Positions 29,061-41,592 of a stretch of 64,000 bases of DNA are shown piece after piece. The stretch spans positions 35,219,152 to 35,283,151 of the forward strand of contig NC_087066.1 in assembly GCF_963678635.1 (NCBI RefSeq), written 5' to 3'. Position 1 is the stretch's first letter, and each line of letters begins with the position of its first letter. The notes beneath the pieces were generated by a model. It was not told the DNA's origin. It was given only the letters and a program-made list of their open reading frames with translations, and did not search any database. The stretch is from Symsagittifera roscoffensis (taxonomy: Eukaryota > Xenacoelomorpha > Acoela > Convolutidae). Both the position numbers and the translations under genes were made by a program.

Positions 29061-31400
29061 GAATATACAACTAATAAACAAGAAAAAAACGCACTAAAAC
29101 CAATCTTAAACGTTACTCATATACCGTCAAACACCAGGTTTCAGTTTCAGCACGAAAATAGAAAAAAAACTCCATTAAAAAAAATACGCATTAGAAAAAA
29201 TATACGGTGTAACTCATGTTTATTGTGAAAAATCCCTCTGAGGTCTCGGAAAATAAGCGCTATTAGTACGGTACTATAACGTGGCCTACAAATCACTGAT
29301 ATTGATTGGAACCATTTGACCGGTGAAACTAACAGACAATGAGCTTTATTCGGTTCAATATTAAGACTTACTGCACCCCAATAAATGCGGGAATGAAATT
29401 TTTTAGAGAAAAGTTCATCAGTTTTTATACAAGACAAAAAAGAAAAATCAACCTTGTTATGCATAAGAATTTTAGAGGGTCAAAATAGATATATCAAAAG
29501 AATCAATCGGCAAAACATTTGAAAAAAAACGGTCGAAAATAAATTTATTATTTAACAGAAAACAGAAAAAAAAATTTCACATATGTTGTATACTATATCA
29601 AAGCACGAGTGATCCACCTAATTTGTTTACTAATCTTTGATTTTTAACATATTTTTATGACCATGAGAATATTTATATTGAAAAATTCCAAATAATAGTT
29701 TCTTCTGCGTTTCTGTGTGTCATCTTTCTAAAACTTTCTGTAACAGTTCAAATTGGTTGAAAATGTTTACCTGCTAAATTTCTTTGAACACCTATGGAAC
29801 ATAACTCAATCAACGGAACATGTAGCGCTTGCTTATTCTTTTTGATTTGCAATCAAAAAAGCAATAATGAACTGCGGAAGGCCAGGAGCTTAAACTGAAT
29901 TAGGTTTTGAGTCAATCATACTTCAAACTCAGGCGGTTTAATGACTGAAAAAGTCAGCACAAAAAACTGTGGAAAAAAATCTTTTCCAATTGCATTCGAA
30001 GCGGGCAACAAACTTGGGTTGAATTTTTTGATTTATCAGTTAGCCGATGTAAAATTGTAGCAAGCCATTTAAAGCGAACAAGTTTTTTGCCCTTGGAATC
30101 CCCTTAGTTCACATAGAGGAACTGATAGGTTGATTTTGAAATTAGCATAGGCAGTAAGTTACGAAAAGCACACTAGCAGAATAAAATTTAAAAGGAAATC
30201 TCATCTCCCAAAATTCATGAATTTGCTTCAATGAAACAATAGTTAATTTACAAAAATGGGCGATTAAAAAGTTTGACCCAACCAGCCGTAGATTTATGCC
30301 AACATTGTTGGTGCTATATGTAGCTTCTAAGTAATGATATCACTTAGTTTATGCCAAGGAAAATTAAAGTTGGTGGCTATATGTAGCCTTCAATACTCGA
30401 ATGATACCCGCTCCTCAACAATGTGGCCAATTTCATAATTTTTCCGCCAAAGAATAAAACGCGCATGCATTGCATCATTTAGCTTTTAAAAGCTTATGAG
30501 ATAATTGTTCTTTAAAAAACTTCAGCTATGATTTTGCTCAAACAACCACCAATTTGAATAAATTTGAGATAATTAGAGATCACTGAGACCTAGTAAAACC
30601 ATGTTTAAAAATTAATAATTTAAATTCAGACAAAAAATCTATGTGAGATTTTGAAAACAATCATTTGCCAACAGTGCAACAGTTCGTTTTTTTAGTATAA
30701 GATAAGCATAATATTTGCCATAATTGCCATTCATATAATAGCTATTGGAATTGAGATATATCGAGAGGTACTCGAAATACATTATGCTTAGGACAATGTT
30801 CTGCCTAGCCATGAATATCAATTTCGTGCTAGGTTACAACAGCCTAAATGAAGTCGACCATGTACTTGCTAGTGTGAACACGATTTAGATTTTCCCAGAT
30901 TAATCGAAATTGATTCTCTATTATAAAACACTTGCCCGTGTCAATGGAGGAGCAATCAGAATTGAAAACACAAGCTCACAAAACTCTCAAATTATCAATG
31001 CAATCATGAATCAGCATGACACAATAGATATCAGTTTGATTTCCCAACAAAAAGATAATACTTGTTCAATTGTGGCAGTTTTTATAATAGTTTAAACATT
31101 TTCGTATTTCGAGTTTACTCATTCTCCTTTTTCTATTTTACTTATTCTCCTTTTACTTATTCACTTTTTTCTACTTTCAAAGGTTTTTTTAAAATTTAGT
31201 TTTTCAATTTTATCGACAACCTGCATTGTATGTCTTGAAGACATGTCTAATAACGACGCCACACGAGTGCACGAAGAAACAAATTCTCTAACCGATGGCT
31301 AATCAATGCATCAACTTTTATTCACTATTTTTCACTGTGGTGGGTTTGTGCATAACACAAAAAAAATTAAAACAGGGAAAACACTTAGCAAAAAGCAATC
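29061..31400. other. AT-rich DNA, no supported gene
   Basis: A minus-strand frame at 29147-29464 contains a segment (NIEPNKAHCLLVSPVKWFQS) reminiscent of the HIT family's N-K-P...GH-LL-SP strand-helix motif, but the catalytic His triad is not seen. It could be a decayed exon. Other open frames are short and unremarkable. Confidence 0.3.
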
Positions 31401-31421
31401 TCAAAATTACTTACCTTGTAA

Positions 31422-31840
31422 AAGTTACCAAAACTTTTTTGTGTATGGCACACAATTACTCTATTATTCAAATCTGTAAAGACACAGAAAAACTTACTAT
31501 TTGAATTATCTCTTACAACGGAGTGCAAAACGGTAATAAACTGGAAGCTCGTAAATAAACTAGACAAGGACGAAGTCAGCACAAGAAGGAACAATAAAGG
31601 TTCCATTGCATTTATGATTGTCAGAAGCGAAACCCCAGCAACATGGTTGCGATCAAGATTCGATTATGACAAATACCACAAACATCAGAACAGGGAAGAT
31701 TGCGATTAAATTCAAATGACGTTCCAGAAGTCAAAAATGAGAAAAATACGAGTGAAGACATCGTGATAGAAGGAAACGAAAGTGAAAGAAAGTGCATAGT
31801 TCCACAGATAAAATCAAAGACAACATTCCAATTTTAAGTA
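31422..31840 (+). pseudogene. decayed ORF preceding an LTR
   Basis: A + strand frame is open from 31422 to about 31709 (containing INWKLVNKLDKDEV and FMIVRSETPATWLRSRFDYD). The neighbouring frame continues with LRLNSNDVPEVKNEKNTSED to a stop near 31836. The change of frame looks like a one-base lesion. The segment ends about 100 bp before a polypurine tract and LTR, so it is probably the 3' end of that element's coding region. The family was not recognised. Confidence 0.35.
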
Positions 31841-31935
31841 TCATTTCATTATCAAACTTTTAACCAATTAATTTGATCATTTGAATAGATAACATCATAA
31901 CAATGTAATTGTGTGTACCGATCAACTATCTATCT

Positions 31936-31951
31936 AAAAAAGGGGGTGAGT
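31936..31951 (+). other. polypurine tract
   Basis: AAAAAAGGGGGTGAG immediately upstream of the TGTAG end of the LTR, the expected plus-strand primer site. Confidence 0.6.
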
Positions 31952-32770
31952 TGTAGTATTGCAAATACTACACCAACAACTTATGTTTCAAATTAGTTTT
32001 CTAATTTTTTAAATATCCTTCCGATTTAAATAATTCTTTTAAGAATGGACTCATTTTTTTCTGTTGGTTTTAGCCTGGATATTGAAAACAAGTATGTCGC
32101 CAGTTAGGCGGACTGGTTCACTGTCTTGCCTTAAAAAGCAGACAGCGCGGCGACAAACCCCCCAGTCCTTTTGCGGTTCTAACAAAAGACTTTGAATTTT
32201 CAATTAAGTAAGGCAAATGCACGACTGATAAATTGCCCTGATCTTTTTAATTAATGATTTTTTATACTGAAAAATCAATAAGTTGCAAATGTCAATTCCA
32301 TCAAAAGTATGAAGAAAAAGGGGAAAATGAAGTTTGAAGCCTAGACTGCAGGTGCAGATTTGTCTCAGCCAAATAGCTGAGAAACAAATCAACCTGAATC
32401 TTCAGAGAATTTCTTTTTTCATCACTCGCTCAGTCGAGTGGAATTATTTTCCTTTTTTTATTTATCACTAATTTTTCTTTAAACAAAAAACACTTTTGAA
32501 AAAATATAACATTCCAGAACTGACAGAGGTAAGATTCTAATGTTTTCCTTTAACCTAAATTAATGTAACTTAAGCTAAATGCCCCAAACCTATTTTGGTA
32601 TTTAAGACAGTTGTTCATCCATTTATAACTCATTCATACTCATCTAATCAACCATTTTAATGTATCTGTTTATATAACTATCATTTTAACTTTAGGACCA
32701 GATCGACTATGATCTATGATATAATCTTAGATACTAAGGGAAACAAAGGGTTCTAACATACGGCCCTACA
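31952..32770 (+). repeat. 819-bp LTR of a second, unrelated element
   Basis: It begins TGTAGTATTGCAAATACTAC and ends GGCCCTACA, so TGTAG...CTACA forms short inverted termini as in LTRs. A polypurine tract precedes it. Inside, around 32098-32170, a G+C-rich, hairpin-forming stretch (GCCAGTTAGGCGGACTGG and surroundings) interrupts AT-rich sequence. No second copy was found in the window, so it is the 3' LTR of a 5'-truncated element, or its partner has been lost. Confidence 0.55.
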
Positions 32771-35700
32771 TTTCTCTTAGTAAAAAAGTTAGATTCAAAA
32801 TTTCGTTAAATGCATTGAAAAAAAACTGACACTGTTTTGATTTGGGAAGAATAAAGTTTCCCTCGAGATAGTCTCCATCTTCCGAAGTTCGCTTGGTTAG
32901 CAGTTGTGCACTCTTAGCGAGTTTGCGAGGTTAGCGAGTGTGCTTGATAAGCGACTGCGCATTGCTTAGTCAAAAGCTATAAAAGTCTCGATTAAAGTAG
33001 GGTAAAATGGGGCCCCGTCAGGTCTCGGCTGCTCCTCAACCTTGCGTCGTCAGTATTTTACATTTTTATCTAGACCCTAACTTAAACTAAAACATGCTCA
33101 TTTAAAGACTCAAAAACCTTTCGAAAAGATATTCGTTTTAAAACATCAATATTTTTGTAGAACGATTAAATATTTACTACAAAGTTAGTGATTGCTTATG
33201 GCGAATTTTGCTTCCGAATTGTGTCAGTGAAACTTACCCGCTGCCAAAATGCACTATAATCACAAGCAAGGAACCCTGTAATATAGCGTCAGTTTTTAAT
33301 TGAAAACTGTTCCAAGTCGAATGGTTTGCTATAAATGAAGGAGGTATAGTTTCAAGCAACCGTTCATTCTATTTGGAAGTCCAATAAAATTGAAGGTGGA
33401 CAAATTGGCTTCGTTAAGTGGTCTTTTTGAGACTCAATCAGAGAGGTGTTCCAGTCTAGTGCGATAGCAGTTGGTCCACAAAGGCATTCGCCACAGATAT
33501 AATCATCAATTCCAATCGCATATCCGTCAAAAATGTCCCAAGAAGGGGAACATGTCGGAACAATTAGTGTGAAATTGGGCTAATAAATTTATTAGGGGCA
33601 GCGCTATTTTCAACCTCCCATCTTATCAGGCAAGGGGTGGTTGTAAGAAAGCAGAGTAGCATAATGGGCAATGGGACTTTGCTTTATCTGCTTCCAATCA
33701 AGAGTATCGAGCTGTGACGCGTACTAACCCCATCTGCCATTCGACAATGCCACAATTCAACCTCATGATTTTTTGCCAAAAATAGATTTCAATAATTTGT
33801 TCGTCGTTTACAATTGAGGTCACATCTTGCAATCATCATTATCACGGCTGTTAAGTGTATTGATTTTTTAAGAATAGCATTTGCTGCGAACAAAATAGTT
33901 CAACTTTATGATCAACAAAAAAGTTCAATTTGAACTTGAATGAAGTGATGTGTTTTGAAGTAAGAACACTATTTTTTCATTTTAGGGGGAAAGTTCATCA
34001 ATTTTTATGAGTTATCTTAAGACGCAGACAGATTTTACAGCCCCCTCAGCTACTGCAAGCACAAATGGGCAATATTTTTACGCGCCCGAAAGGGAATCTT
34101 AGTGTTTGTTTTCACACGTGTCACCGTTCAGTCAAAATCTTTTTATATTGACTTCCTTTTGCGCCAAATCATTTATTTCAAAATTCCCTGATTTTAAAAG
34201 TTTGTCACATCTGTGAAAAACAAATCAATGAAATAAAGTTAGACCTATATTTTGATCAGAAATTTATAAAGTATATTAAGAAATATCAATTCAAAATTCA
34301 GCCTAGATGAGCTGATAGAAATATTGAAAACGACGTTCAAAACCAAAGCATAAACCGATCTCTCTATCTGTGAAGGGTCTAGGATCTTACCTGTATTTTT
34401 CAGCTGTGCATTAATATTCTTGAATAACTTTGTCGTGATTATTAGCGTAATGTCGACAGTAGGTGATGGCAAGTTTAATGAATACACATTGTTTTTCCAA
34501 GTAATGATGTTGTATTCCTCTAAATGATAGATTTGCTCGTGTCAGCGCAACTGGCCAACTATTCGCTCGAGAAAAAGAAGTAAAAATGTTATTCCAATTG
34601 ATTTAATGCTAATTAGTCCCCATTCAAAACACGGTCAAAGGTGTTCATTTTCTTAAAATAGACATAAATCAACGATTCAACTCGCTTATGTTGACCTTTT
34701 TCTCAGAAGAAAAACTGTTTCAGGCCGTTTTTGAAATTCTTTGCATCTGAGAGTCGGAAGCTTTTATATTCAAGCGTAAAAACATCACAACTAATAAGCT
34801 TTTGTGCATCCCTTGCCAATCAGAACCTCGAGTATGATGCTTCACGAACATTTTGATTCAGACTTTTTAATCAGTAGATCAAATTAGTGATTACAGCCCA
34901 ACCTGGTGAAGAACAAGATTTATAGTGGGCTAGACTTTAAAGGGTAGATTGATTCGAGATATAATTAACCCTCGGGTTAGGCATCCGGGTTGGTTGACTA
35001 AAAAAATAAATAATCGCACAAGAACGACAGAATAAAGGCTGAATGAAACTTTTGGTAGAATTGAATGAGGTATAGACCCGCATTGCTATGTTAGAACTTT
35101 TCTTATAAGGGTCATGCATTTTCCGGCTAGATTTGCGTATCCATTTGGGCTTAATCCGTCCAAATTTGGGGGTAATTACTCACAAATCAGGAACTTCATA
35201 TTCAAAATCAGGATAGATTTATATTAAGATAGAAAAATCAAATAATTGTTTGCGAAAAAAAAAATTATTATTTTTTTTTCATTCCATTTTTAATTAGCAT
35301 ATATATTAAGTGCTCAGCTGTTGCAGAATACAAAATGAGACAACGCATTGGCAGTTCTCAGAATTTTGACTGTGGAGTGGCCATAATCATGTGCAACATT
35401 CACGATGAGTTTTGAGCGTTTTTAATTTGTATATCGTAACCCCAGATACAAAAAATTCCAAACCATATGACGTGATTGGTCTTAACCATGATTTAATTAA
35501 CCTCCAAGTAGTTTTCAAACACTTTTTTTACATCACTTTAAAAAATATTGTAAGAACATAAACGATTTTTCCGGTAACTTTTCGCCATAAATGCATATAT
35601 TATCAGCAACCTGAAAAAGTTTACATGACTCAATCCAAAAAAGCTTGGGAATAAAATCAGCCATGTGTATGCTGTTTGAGCAAATTCAAAACCATTTTGA

Positions 35701-36668
35701 CGATTTTGTATTATATTTTGCTTTGATCAAATTTTTTGCTCGAGAAAAAATGCCATCAAGGACTTTTTAAATGATGTTAGTCGTAAGATATAACAAACTT
35801 CATATAATTCTTCTTTTCTCAAGATTTCTTTTACTTTTCAATAGAAAAACAAGCTTGTTCAAATATGCTTCTTTCACCTTTTAGGATCACCCACTGTCAA
35901 TTTAGTCTAATAGTTTTTTTGTTGGAAAAGTAGCCAGCTACCTACTTTTCTCATAAAAAGTAGATATGCATTTCAAAATCGTCGGAAAAACGTGAGCTAA
36001 AATGTTATATGGAAATCGCTGGCCTCTAGTGCAGTCTCAAGCTATGCAAATTTTTTTCAAACAAAATTAAATAGTAGAAGTTTCTACTAGTCTGATTTGA
36101 AGTGTGTTCATCCGCATCTAAAAAAGTATCAACCAATTATTTTGGATTTCGGGGTCAAAAATGTTAACAATACAAGTGATTCCCATGCTGTTCTCAGATA
36201 GTAAAATGGAATGACAAATCGATTAATCCATGGTAGTAATCCATGGTTTTATCAACCTTATATGGATCATATATGGATCATATTTTATCAACCAATTAAA
36301 ATGGACTTTTTTCCATTTTTTTTGTTTCGCCTCGTCCAAAACTTGCAAAAAATTTTGCCTTTATCAAGAGTATTGTAGAAATTTTGCAAAACGAGTGTAC
36401 GGCATACTCGATTTCCTAAGCTAAACCTTCTCAAACTAGAAATTGATTCCATTCCAATCCCCAAAAACTTGCCCCATTTATCTCATAACCACGCCACCAC
36501 ACACCCAAACGCGCGTTGTAAACTTGACCCCCATGTTTTCGGTACTTTTTGGTCAACTTTTTTAATTTAAAACTAGGTCAGAAAGGCAAGTTTTCAGAAA
36601 TGTAAAAGTTTCAGAAGACTCTGGCCGAAAGTTTTCATTTTTTTGTCGCGTGATTTTAATACTTACAT

Positions 36669-36699
<31 letters not shown>

Positions 36700-37162
36700 C
36701 TGTGTGTGTTTGTGTGTGTATGTAAGTGTGTGTGTGTAAGTGTGTTGTGTGTGCGTTAAGTGAAAAAAAATCGATACCCATTGGAGTTTCATTGTCTGTA
36801 TATAATTACACTATTCCAGTATAATTGTTTTGCGATTGATTTCACTGCTCAATAAGAAATAGCAAAACTTATTTTTATTGAATATAATTGAGTATTTTCC
36901 ATCTATTTAGACACTGATGATAAAAATTTATCATAATTATCGATACAATTCCAGCGTGAGATGGTACAATAATATGTTGTTTTTTACAATAGTGAACGTA
37001 GACTTGACTTAAAGGAAATTTGTATCAACCGTACTATCCCCCTTCAGTAACTCAACGTACAATTTTTTTCTCCAAGCAAGTTTCAATTAAATTTTGAGAT
37101 CTGATTCTTCATGCATTTCATACTCAATGCAAAATATGCTTTTCATACTAACGCGAAAATGT
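32771..37162. other. AT-rich DNA, no supported gene
   Basis: Nothing coding was recognised. Around 32875-32990 there is a GC-richer stretch with repeated GCGAG/GCGA motifs followed by AAAATGGGGCCCCGTCAGG. This may be a regulatory or repeat-derived island, but there is no transcript evidence. Confidence 0.3.
36672..36755. repeat. (TG)n microsatellite
   Basis: Alternating TG interrupted by a few C, A or TT steps. The His/Thr-rich open frame on the minus strand is produced by it. Confidence 0.9.
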
Positions 37163-38333
37163 AACAAGACTACTCGTATCAGGGCGAAGCCCTGAATGTT
37201 CCGACTGCCTTTTAAGGTTTTATGGAGCAGTAATAACATTTTAAGGTTTTATGGAGTAGTAATAACAAAAAATTAAATGTAATAAAATAAAAAAAAAATT
37301 TTTTTAATTTGAAATTTGTTAAGAAAATCATCCCCCCACACGCCATTTAAAGTACAAAAAGATAGATTTAGCTCCTTGTAACAAATCAATTATGGCTAAT
37401 AAGCTTCTTTCAACCAATTGGAACGATTTAAAGACGGATTAACTCTCCGCTTACGCGTTAATAGCGCGAAACATATCGCGCGTTAATTGTCCCAAATTGG
37501 CCAAAATGGCAATCTTTAAACCACCATAACTCTACAAAAAAAGATCACAGGTGAATTATTTTTTCAAATTTGAGCTCAGGACAACAATACCTTTTGAATG
37601 ATACAACAAAATTCCGTCAAAAATGGCTAGTTAAAAAGTCGAAATTTGTCTGGAGAAAAAAAAAACCCACCCCGAGCACAAATATTCCGTTACTTTCGTA
37701 TCGAACGTCGGAACAATTATTGTTCCGAATTTTGTAACGAAAGAAACGGAATATTTGTGCTCGGAGAGAGTTTTTTTCTTCAGACAATTTTCGACTTTTT
37801 AACTAGTCTTTTTTGACGTAATTTTCAATATCCTTCGATAACTGTTGTTGTCTTGACCTTTAATTTGAAAACATAGCTTACCTGTGACCCTTTTTCGTAA
37901 AATTAATGGGGCTTAAAGATTATGGGGGCCAAATTGGGACAATTAACGCGCGATATATTTCGCGCTATTAACGCGTCAGCGAGATTTAATCCGTCTCAGA
38001 AATCGTTCCCAATTGGTTCAAGGAAGCTTATATGCCATAATTAATTTGTTAATAGGAGTAAAATCTATCACTTTGTACTCAAAATGACGCGTGGGGGGTT
38101 GTTTTTACAAAAAATCTCAAATTTTGTTTTTTTTACATTTAAATTTTTCATGTTATTATTTCTCCATAGACCTTAAAAGTAAATTCGAATTTTGCTGCAT
38201 TCTGATTGGTTGAAAATTCGCTGCAAGTAATCTACTTAACAATATCCCCCCTTTCTTGAACGGGGCATTGTTAAGTACATCCGCAGTCGGAACATTCAGG
38301 GCTCCGTCCTGATACGATACGATCAGACTTGTT
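37163..38333. mobile_element. 1.17-kb foldback element (long inverted repeat)
   Basis: The two halves are imperfect reverse complements over about 550 bp each. Outer ends are AACAAGACTACTCGTATCAGG at 37163 and its counterpart ending CAGACTTGTT at 38333. Matching internal blocks include TTCCGACTGC/GCAGTCGGAA, the AACGCG-rich segments near 37450-37490 and 37935-37975, and ATATTCCGTTACTTTCGTA near 37685 against its complement near 37735. The symmetry centre is near 37715. No ORF is present. The right arm carries about 60 bp extra near 38165-38280. Related ends and cores occur at 41122 and 25515. Confidence 0.75.
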
Positions 38334-39286
38334 TTGAATTTGTTCATACATTAATTTGTATATATGTAATGCATGTGATGTGATATAACTTTTCTCTTAA
38401 AAAAATTATCTTGCGAAAAATTCGTGTTTTTCCTTCCTAAAACGGTATGAGGGGGGATGGAATGATACGGTTGATCCAACGTTTTAATAATCTCAAGCAA
38501 ATCACAAGAAAATTTAACCTCAGAATGCAATTCACGAGGGATAGAAAAAAAAGAGTTTAGATATAATGATCATTTGCACTGGTGGTTCACATTGAGTTTT
38601 ATTTAGAAAGTGCTAGCAGTTGAGGATCGACTGCTTTATAATGGTTGCAGTCGGAATAATTCAGCTAAATTAAAAAAGCTGAAGGACTAATTCAATATCA
38701 AGAGCATCAATGACTCAATATTGGTTTGCTTCACAATGCTGACAGTCCGAATAGAACGAATTTTGATTAAAAACAGGGTTGAATGCAAATATGAGGGCGC
38801 ATCAAAAGCGAGAAGTCACGAATGAGCTCCTTTTCTTTTTTTTCCACCTCGTTTAGTAGTTAATTTAATGGTGAAACGAGGGCTTTTACGAGGTTAAGAA
38901 TGGCAACCAATTATGTTTGTCAAGATCTTGTTAGTTCTCGCGTCAATTTTTGTTGCAATCGGACAATAAGAACTAAAAATTGAGAGGAGGAAAAAGAATC
39001 CAGGAATTTTCGACGAAGTAAAAACTATCAGATAAAAACTAATAAAACGAAGCCCTGTTGAAACAAGTTTAAGCCTAAATATTTTTTGTTTTAAAATAAA
39101 TAAATTTCTTTTAGTTGCTACACGTTTTTAAATCACAAAATTGTGAAAGTCGAAATTTGGTCGCGATGGTTTGTTCATGTTTATAGTTATACACTTGCAT
39201 TATTTTGACTTTCAGAATGAACCTAATAATCAGAATTTTGTCCTTAGTAAAAGGATCAGCTTCAAGCATGTGCTTCAAATATGCGT
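38334..39286. other. AT-rich DNA, no supported feature
   Basis: Nothing recognised beyond short simple-sequence runs. Confidence 0.3.
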
Positions 39287-39700
39287 CCGCACTGGAGTTT
39301 CATGGGAAATAATCGATCATAATGGATTAAATCAGCAAAAAGCGTAACCCATATACTCGATTTTCCTTACCCATCCAGCCATGAAAATGGATTTTTAGTG
39401 GACTATAATCGACTATTTTCAATATTTAAAAACCCATTATAACCCGCACTGAACTTTCATGGATAAGAATGGATTATATTGGAATTTCATTATCAATCTC
39501 TTTTAAAATAACAAAAAATCTTCATTTATAAACAGTTAAAAATGGATTATCATGATTTTATTTTCTAAGCCAAAAAAAATCCCAATACAATCGACTTATA
39601 ATCGATTATTTTCAAAAAGTGTTATCAAAAGAAAAATAATCAATTTTAATCGATTATAATGGATTATAATCAATCCGTTTATTAAGATCTTTCGGTGTGC
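39287..39700. repeat. degenerate MITE relatives built on ATCGATTATAATGGATT units
   Basis: Two starts similar to the terminal repeat of the 3215-3527 element are present: CCGCACTGGAGTTTCATGGG at 39287 and ACCCGCACTGAACTTTCATG at 39442. Each is followed by variants of the same short unit. The right-hand termini are not clear, so this looks like nested or truncated insertions. Confidence 0.55.
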
Positions 39701-39852
39701 TGTTTTCATTTTTCAGAATCATGTTAAGCTTGAGTTAGTTATCTTGTTCTCTCGCAAAATTTCAAGTTTTTCCTTATTTCGATCGCATTTATGAAAATGT
39801 ATAAGAAGTCACGTATTTTTGTTAATATTTTAATTGAGTTTTGGAGTGGTAT

Positions 39853-40033
39853 GGGGGGGGGGGGCGTTGTGGGTTGGCTTGGGTTTAATGGCGAGGAAGA
39901 AGGGGTAGTGGGGGGAACGAGGGGGCATGAAGGACGTAGGAGTGGGCTTAAAGGAGACGTTAGGACGTAGGGGGGGACCTGTGGGGGGACGTGTGAGGGG
40001 GACGGGTGGGCGGGGGATGTGAGGGGGAAAAGT
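39853..40033 (+). repeat. G-rich tract with many G runs
   Basis: More than ten runs of four or more G lie in 180 bp, starting with a 12-G run at 39853, in otherwise AT-rich DNA. The strand could form G-quadruplexes. The Pro-rich open frame on the other strand is a by-product. Confidence 0.7.
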
Positions 40034-40359
40034 TTTGTCGATTTTTTTTAGCTCTGGCAAGTTGAATTTCCGAGCACTCCCACAACTCTAAAAAAACGTA
40101 GTTCGACCAAACTTTTAGCACTGCAGACAAATTTTTTGAAAAAAAAAACTTTCAAAATGGCGTTTTTGGGCCCTTTTTGGAACCTTACTACATTTTGGCT
40201 TTTTCGAAACTATTAAATTTTTGTATGAACGTGTTCGTTCAAATTTTGCAGAAAGTTGCATGAACCCCCAGTTTTTTGTGCCACTAATTTTAACATGCCA
40301 CAGCTTTTCATAAATTAGTATTCTACAGAATTTGCGAATATCATGGATTTTAAGTACAA

Positions 40360-41110
40360 AAAATCCATAAAATTGAGAACAAAAATGAATTATAACTGAT
40401 TATAATGGATTTAAATGGATTTTTCTTTTTCTACAATAATCGATTAAAATGGATTTAAAATCGATTATGTTGTCTAGATTTGCCATAATAATCCATGCAG
40501 GACTATTAATTCCATGCACGACTCAAGCTTCCACACAGTCAAAAAATCATAGGTTTTTCAGCTTCCAATAAGCAAAAACCATTCGAGACCAGTTAATGGG
40601 CAGTCGGAATATTCAAGATTTTGCTTTGATACAAGCATTTTTGATTTTAAATTAAGATTAACAAAAATTGAGTGTCATAACCGAGAATATAAACTATTTA
40701 TCTCTTTTTCGAAATAATGAATCGCATAAAAATTTAGTGTACCGAATAGTTTTTGCGCAGTTTTTTTTGGCTTTTTATCCCGTAACCTTAGGTTATTTCT
40801 TAACTTGAGCACTTGTATGTTGCGCGTTTTGCGCAAAAGATCCATATAAAATCGGAAAAATGTAGGTAATTAGAAAATGTAATGCGTAGCCTGCGCTAAA
40901 GTAGAAACGAGATGAGATAAAAAACGAAATTGTAAATTTCATTAATGATGTCTCAAATTAACCATTTCATCAAACAGAATCGATTATAATGAGTTTCATT
41001 GACACATGAAATATGAGGAATAAAATCCATTTTTAATGGATTATAACCAATTAGGTTATATTTTGAAAGATACTGACCATGAAATGACATAGCAATCGAT
41101 ATTGATTAAT
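40360..41110. repeat. further scattered ATCGATTATAATGGATT-type units
   Basis: Units at 40385-40500 and 40978-41060 match the interior of the 3215-3527 element. The boundary near 40490-40515 (ATCCATGCAGG...TTCCATGCACG) vaguely resembles its terminal repeat. Confidence 0.45.
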
Positions 41111-41121
41111 GGGTTTTTCTC

Positions 41122-41430
41122 TGATACGAGCAGTCTTGTTAAAAAATTTTGACGCCACTTATTTGAAAATGCAATCCATATTTATTGACAAACTTAAAAC
41201 AAAAAACAATTTTTGTAAAATTGAACACGAACAGCAGCATCTTCTTGAATATTGAAAACCAAGTAATGAACTACACCTAATATACTGATTCTAAGATATA
41301 TCAATGCAAACAAAGCAGCAGCAGTTACGCTCGGGGTGGTTTTTTTCTCGACAATTGTCGAGTTTTTAACAAACATTTTTTTGACAGTTGTCTTGAAGTT
41401 AATGTTGTGCTGAGCTTAAATTCAAAAAAC
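41122..41430. mobile_element. partial relative of the foldback element
   Basis: It starts with CTGATACGAGCAGTCTTGTT, nearly the reverse complement of the left end at 37163. It contains GGGGTGGTTTTTTTCTCGAC and TTTTTGACAGTTGTC blocks like those near 37755-37850. Only one arm is recognisable. Confidence 0.45.
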
Positions 41431-41592
41431 TATAAGTTCTTTGAGATTTTTGTAGTTTCTTCGAGATTTATGAATACTCATTTCTGATTGGTTGAAAAAA
41501 AACTAAAAAGAAGTTTTCAACATTCGGTTTGCCCATCACGAGCGACCACTCCTCCACCAATTCATTCATAGACTTTACAAGGCAGTCAGAAC

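Noticed and set aside
31222-31320. RING-finger-like start (CIVCLEDM) on the + strand
   Set aside because: The expected His/Cys ligands do not follow and the frame stops after about 30 residues.
36562-36792. His/Thr-rich ORF
   Set aside because: Produced by the TG microsatellite.
39830-40060. Pro-rich ORF
   Set aside because: Produced by the G-rich tract on the opposite strand.
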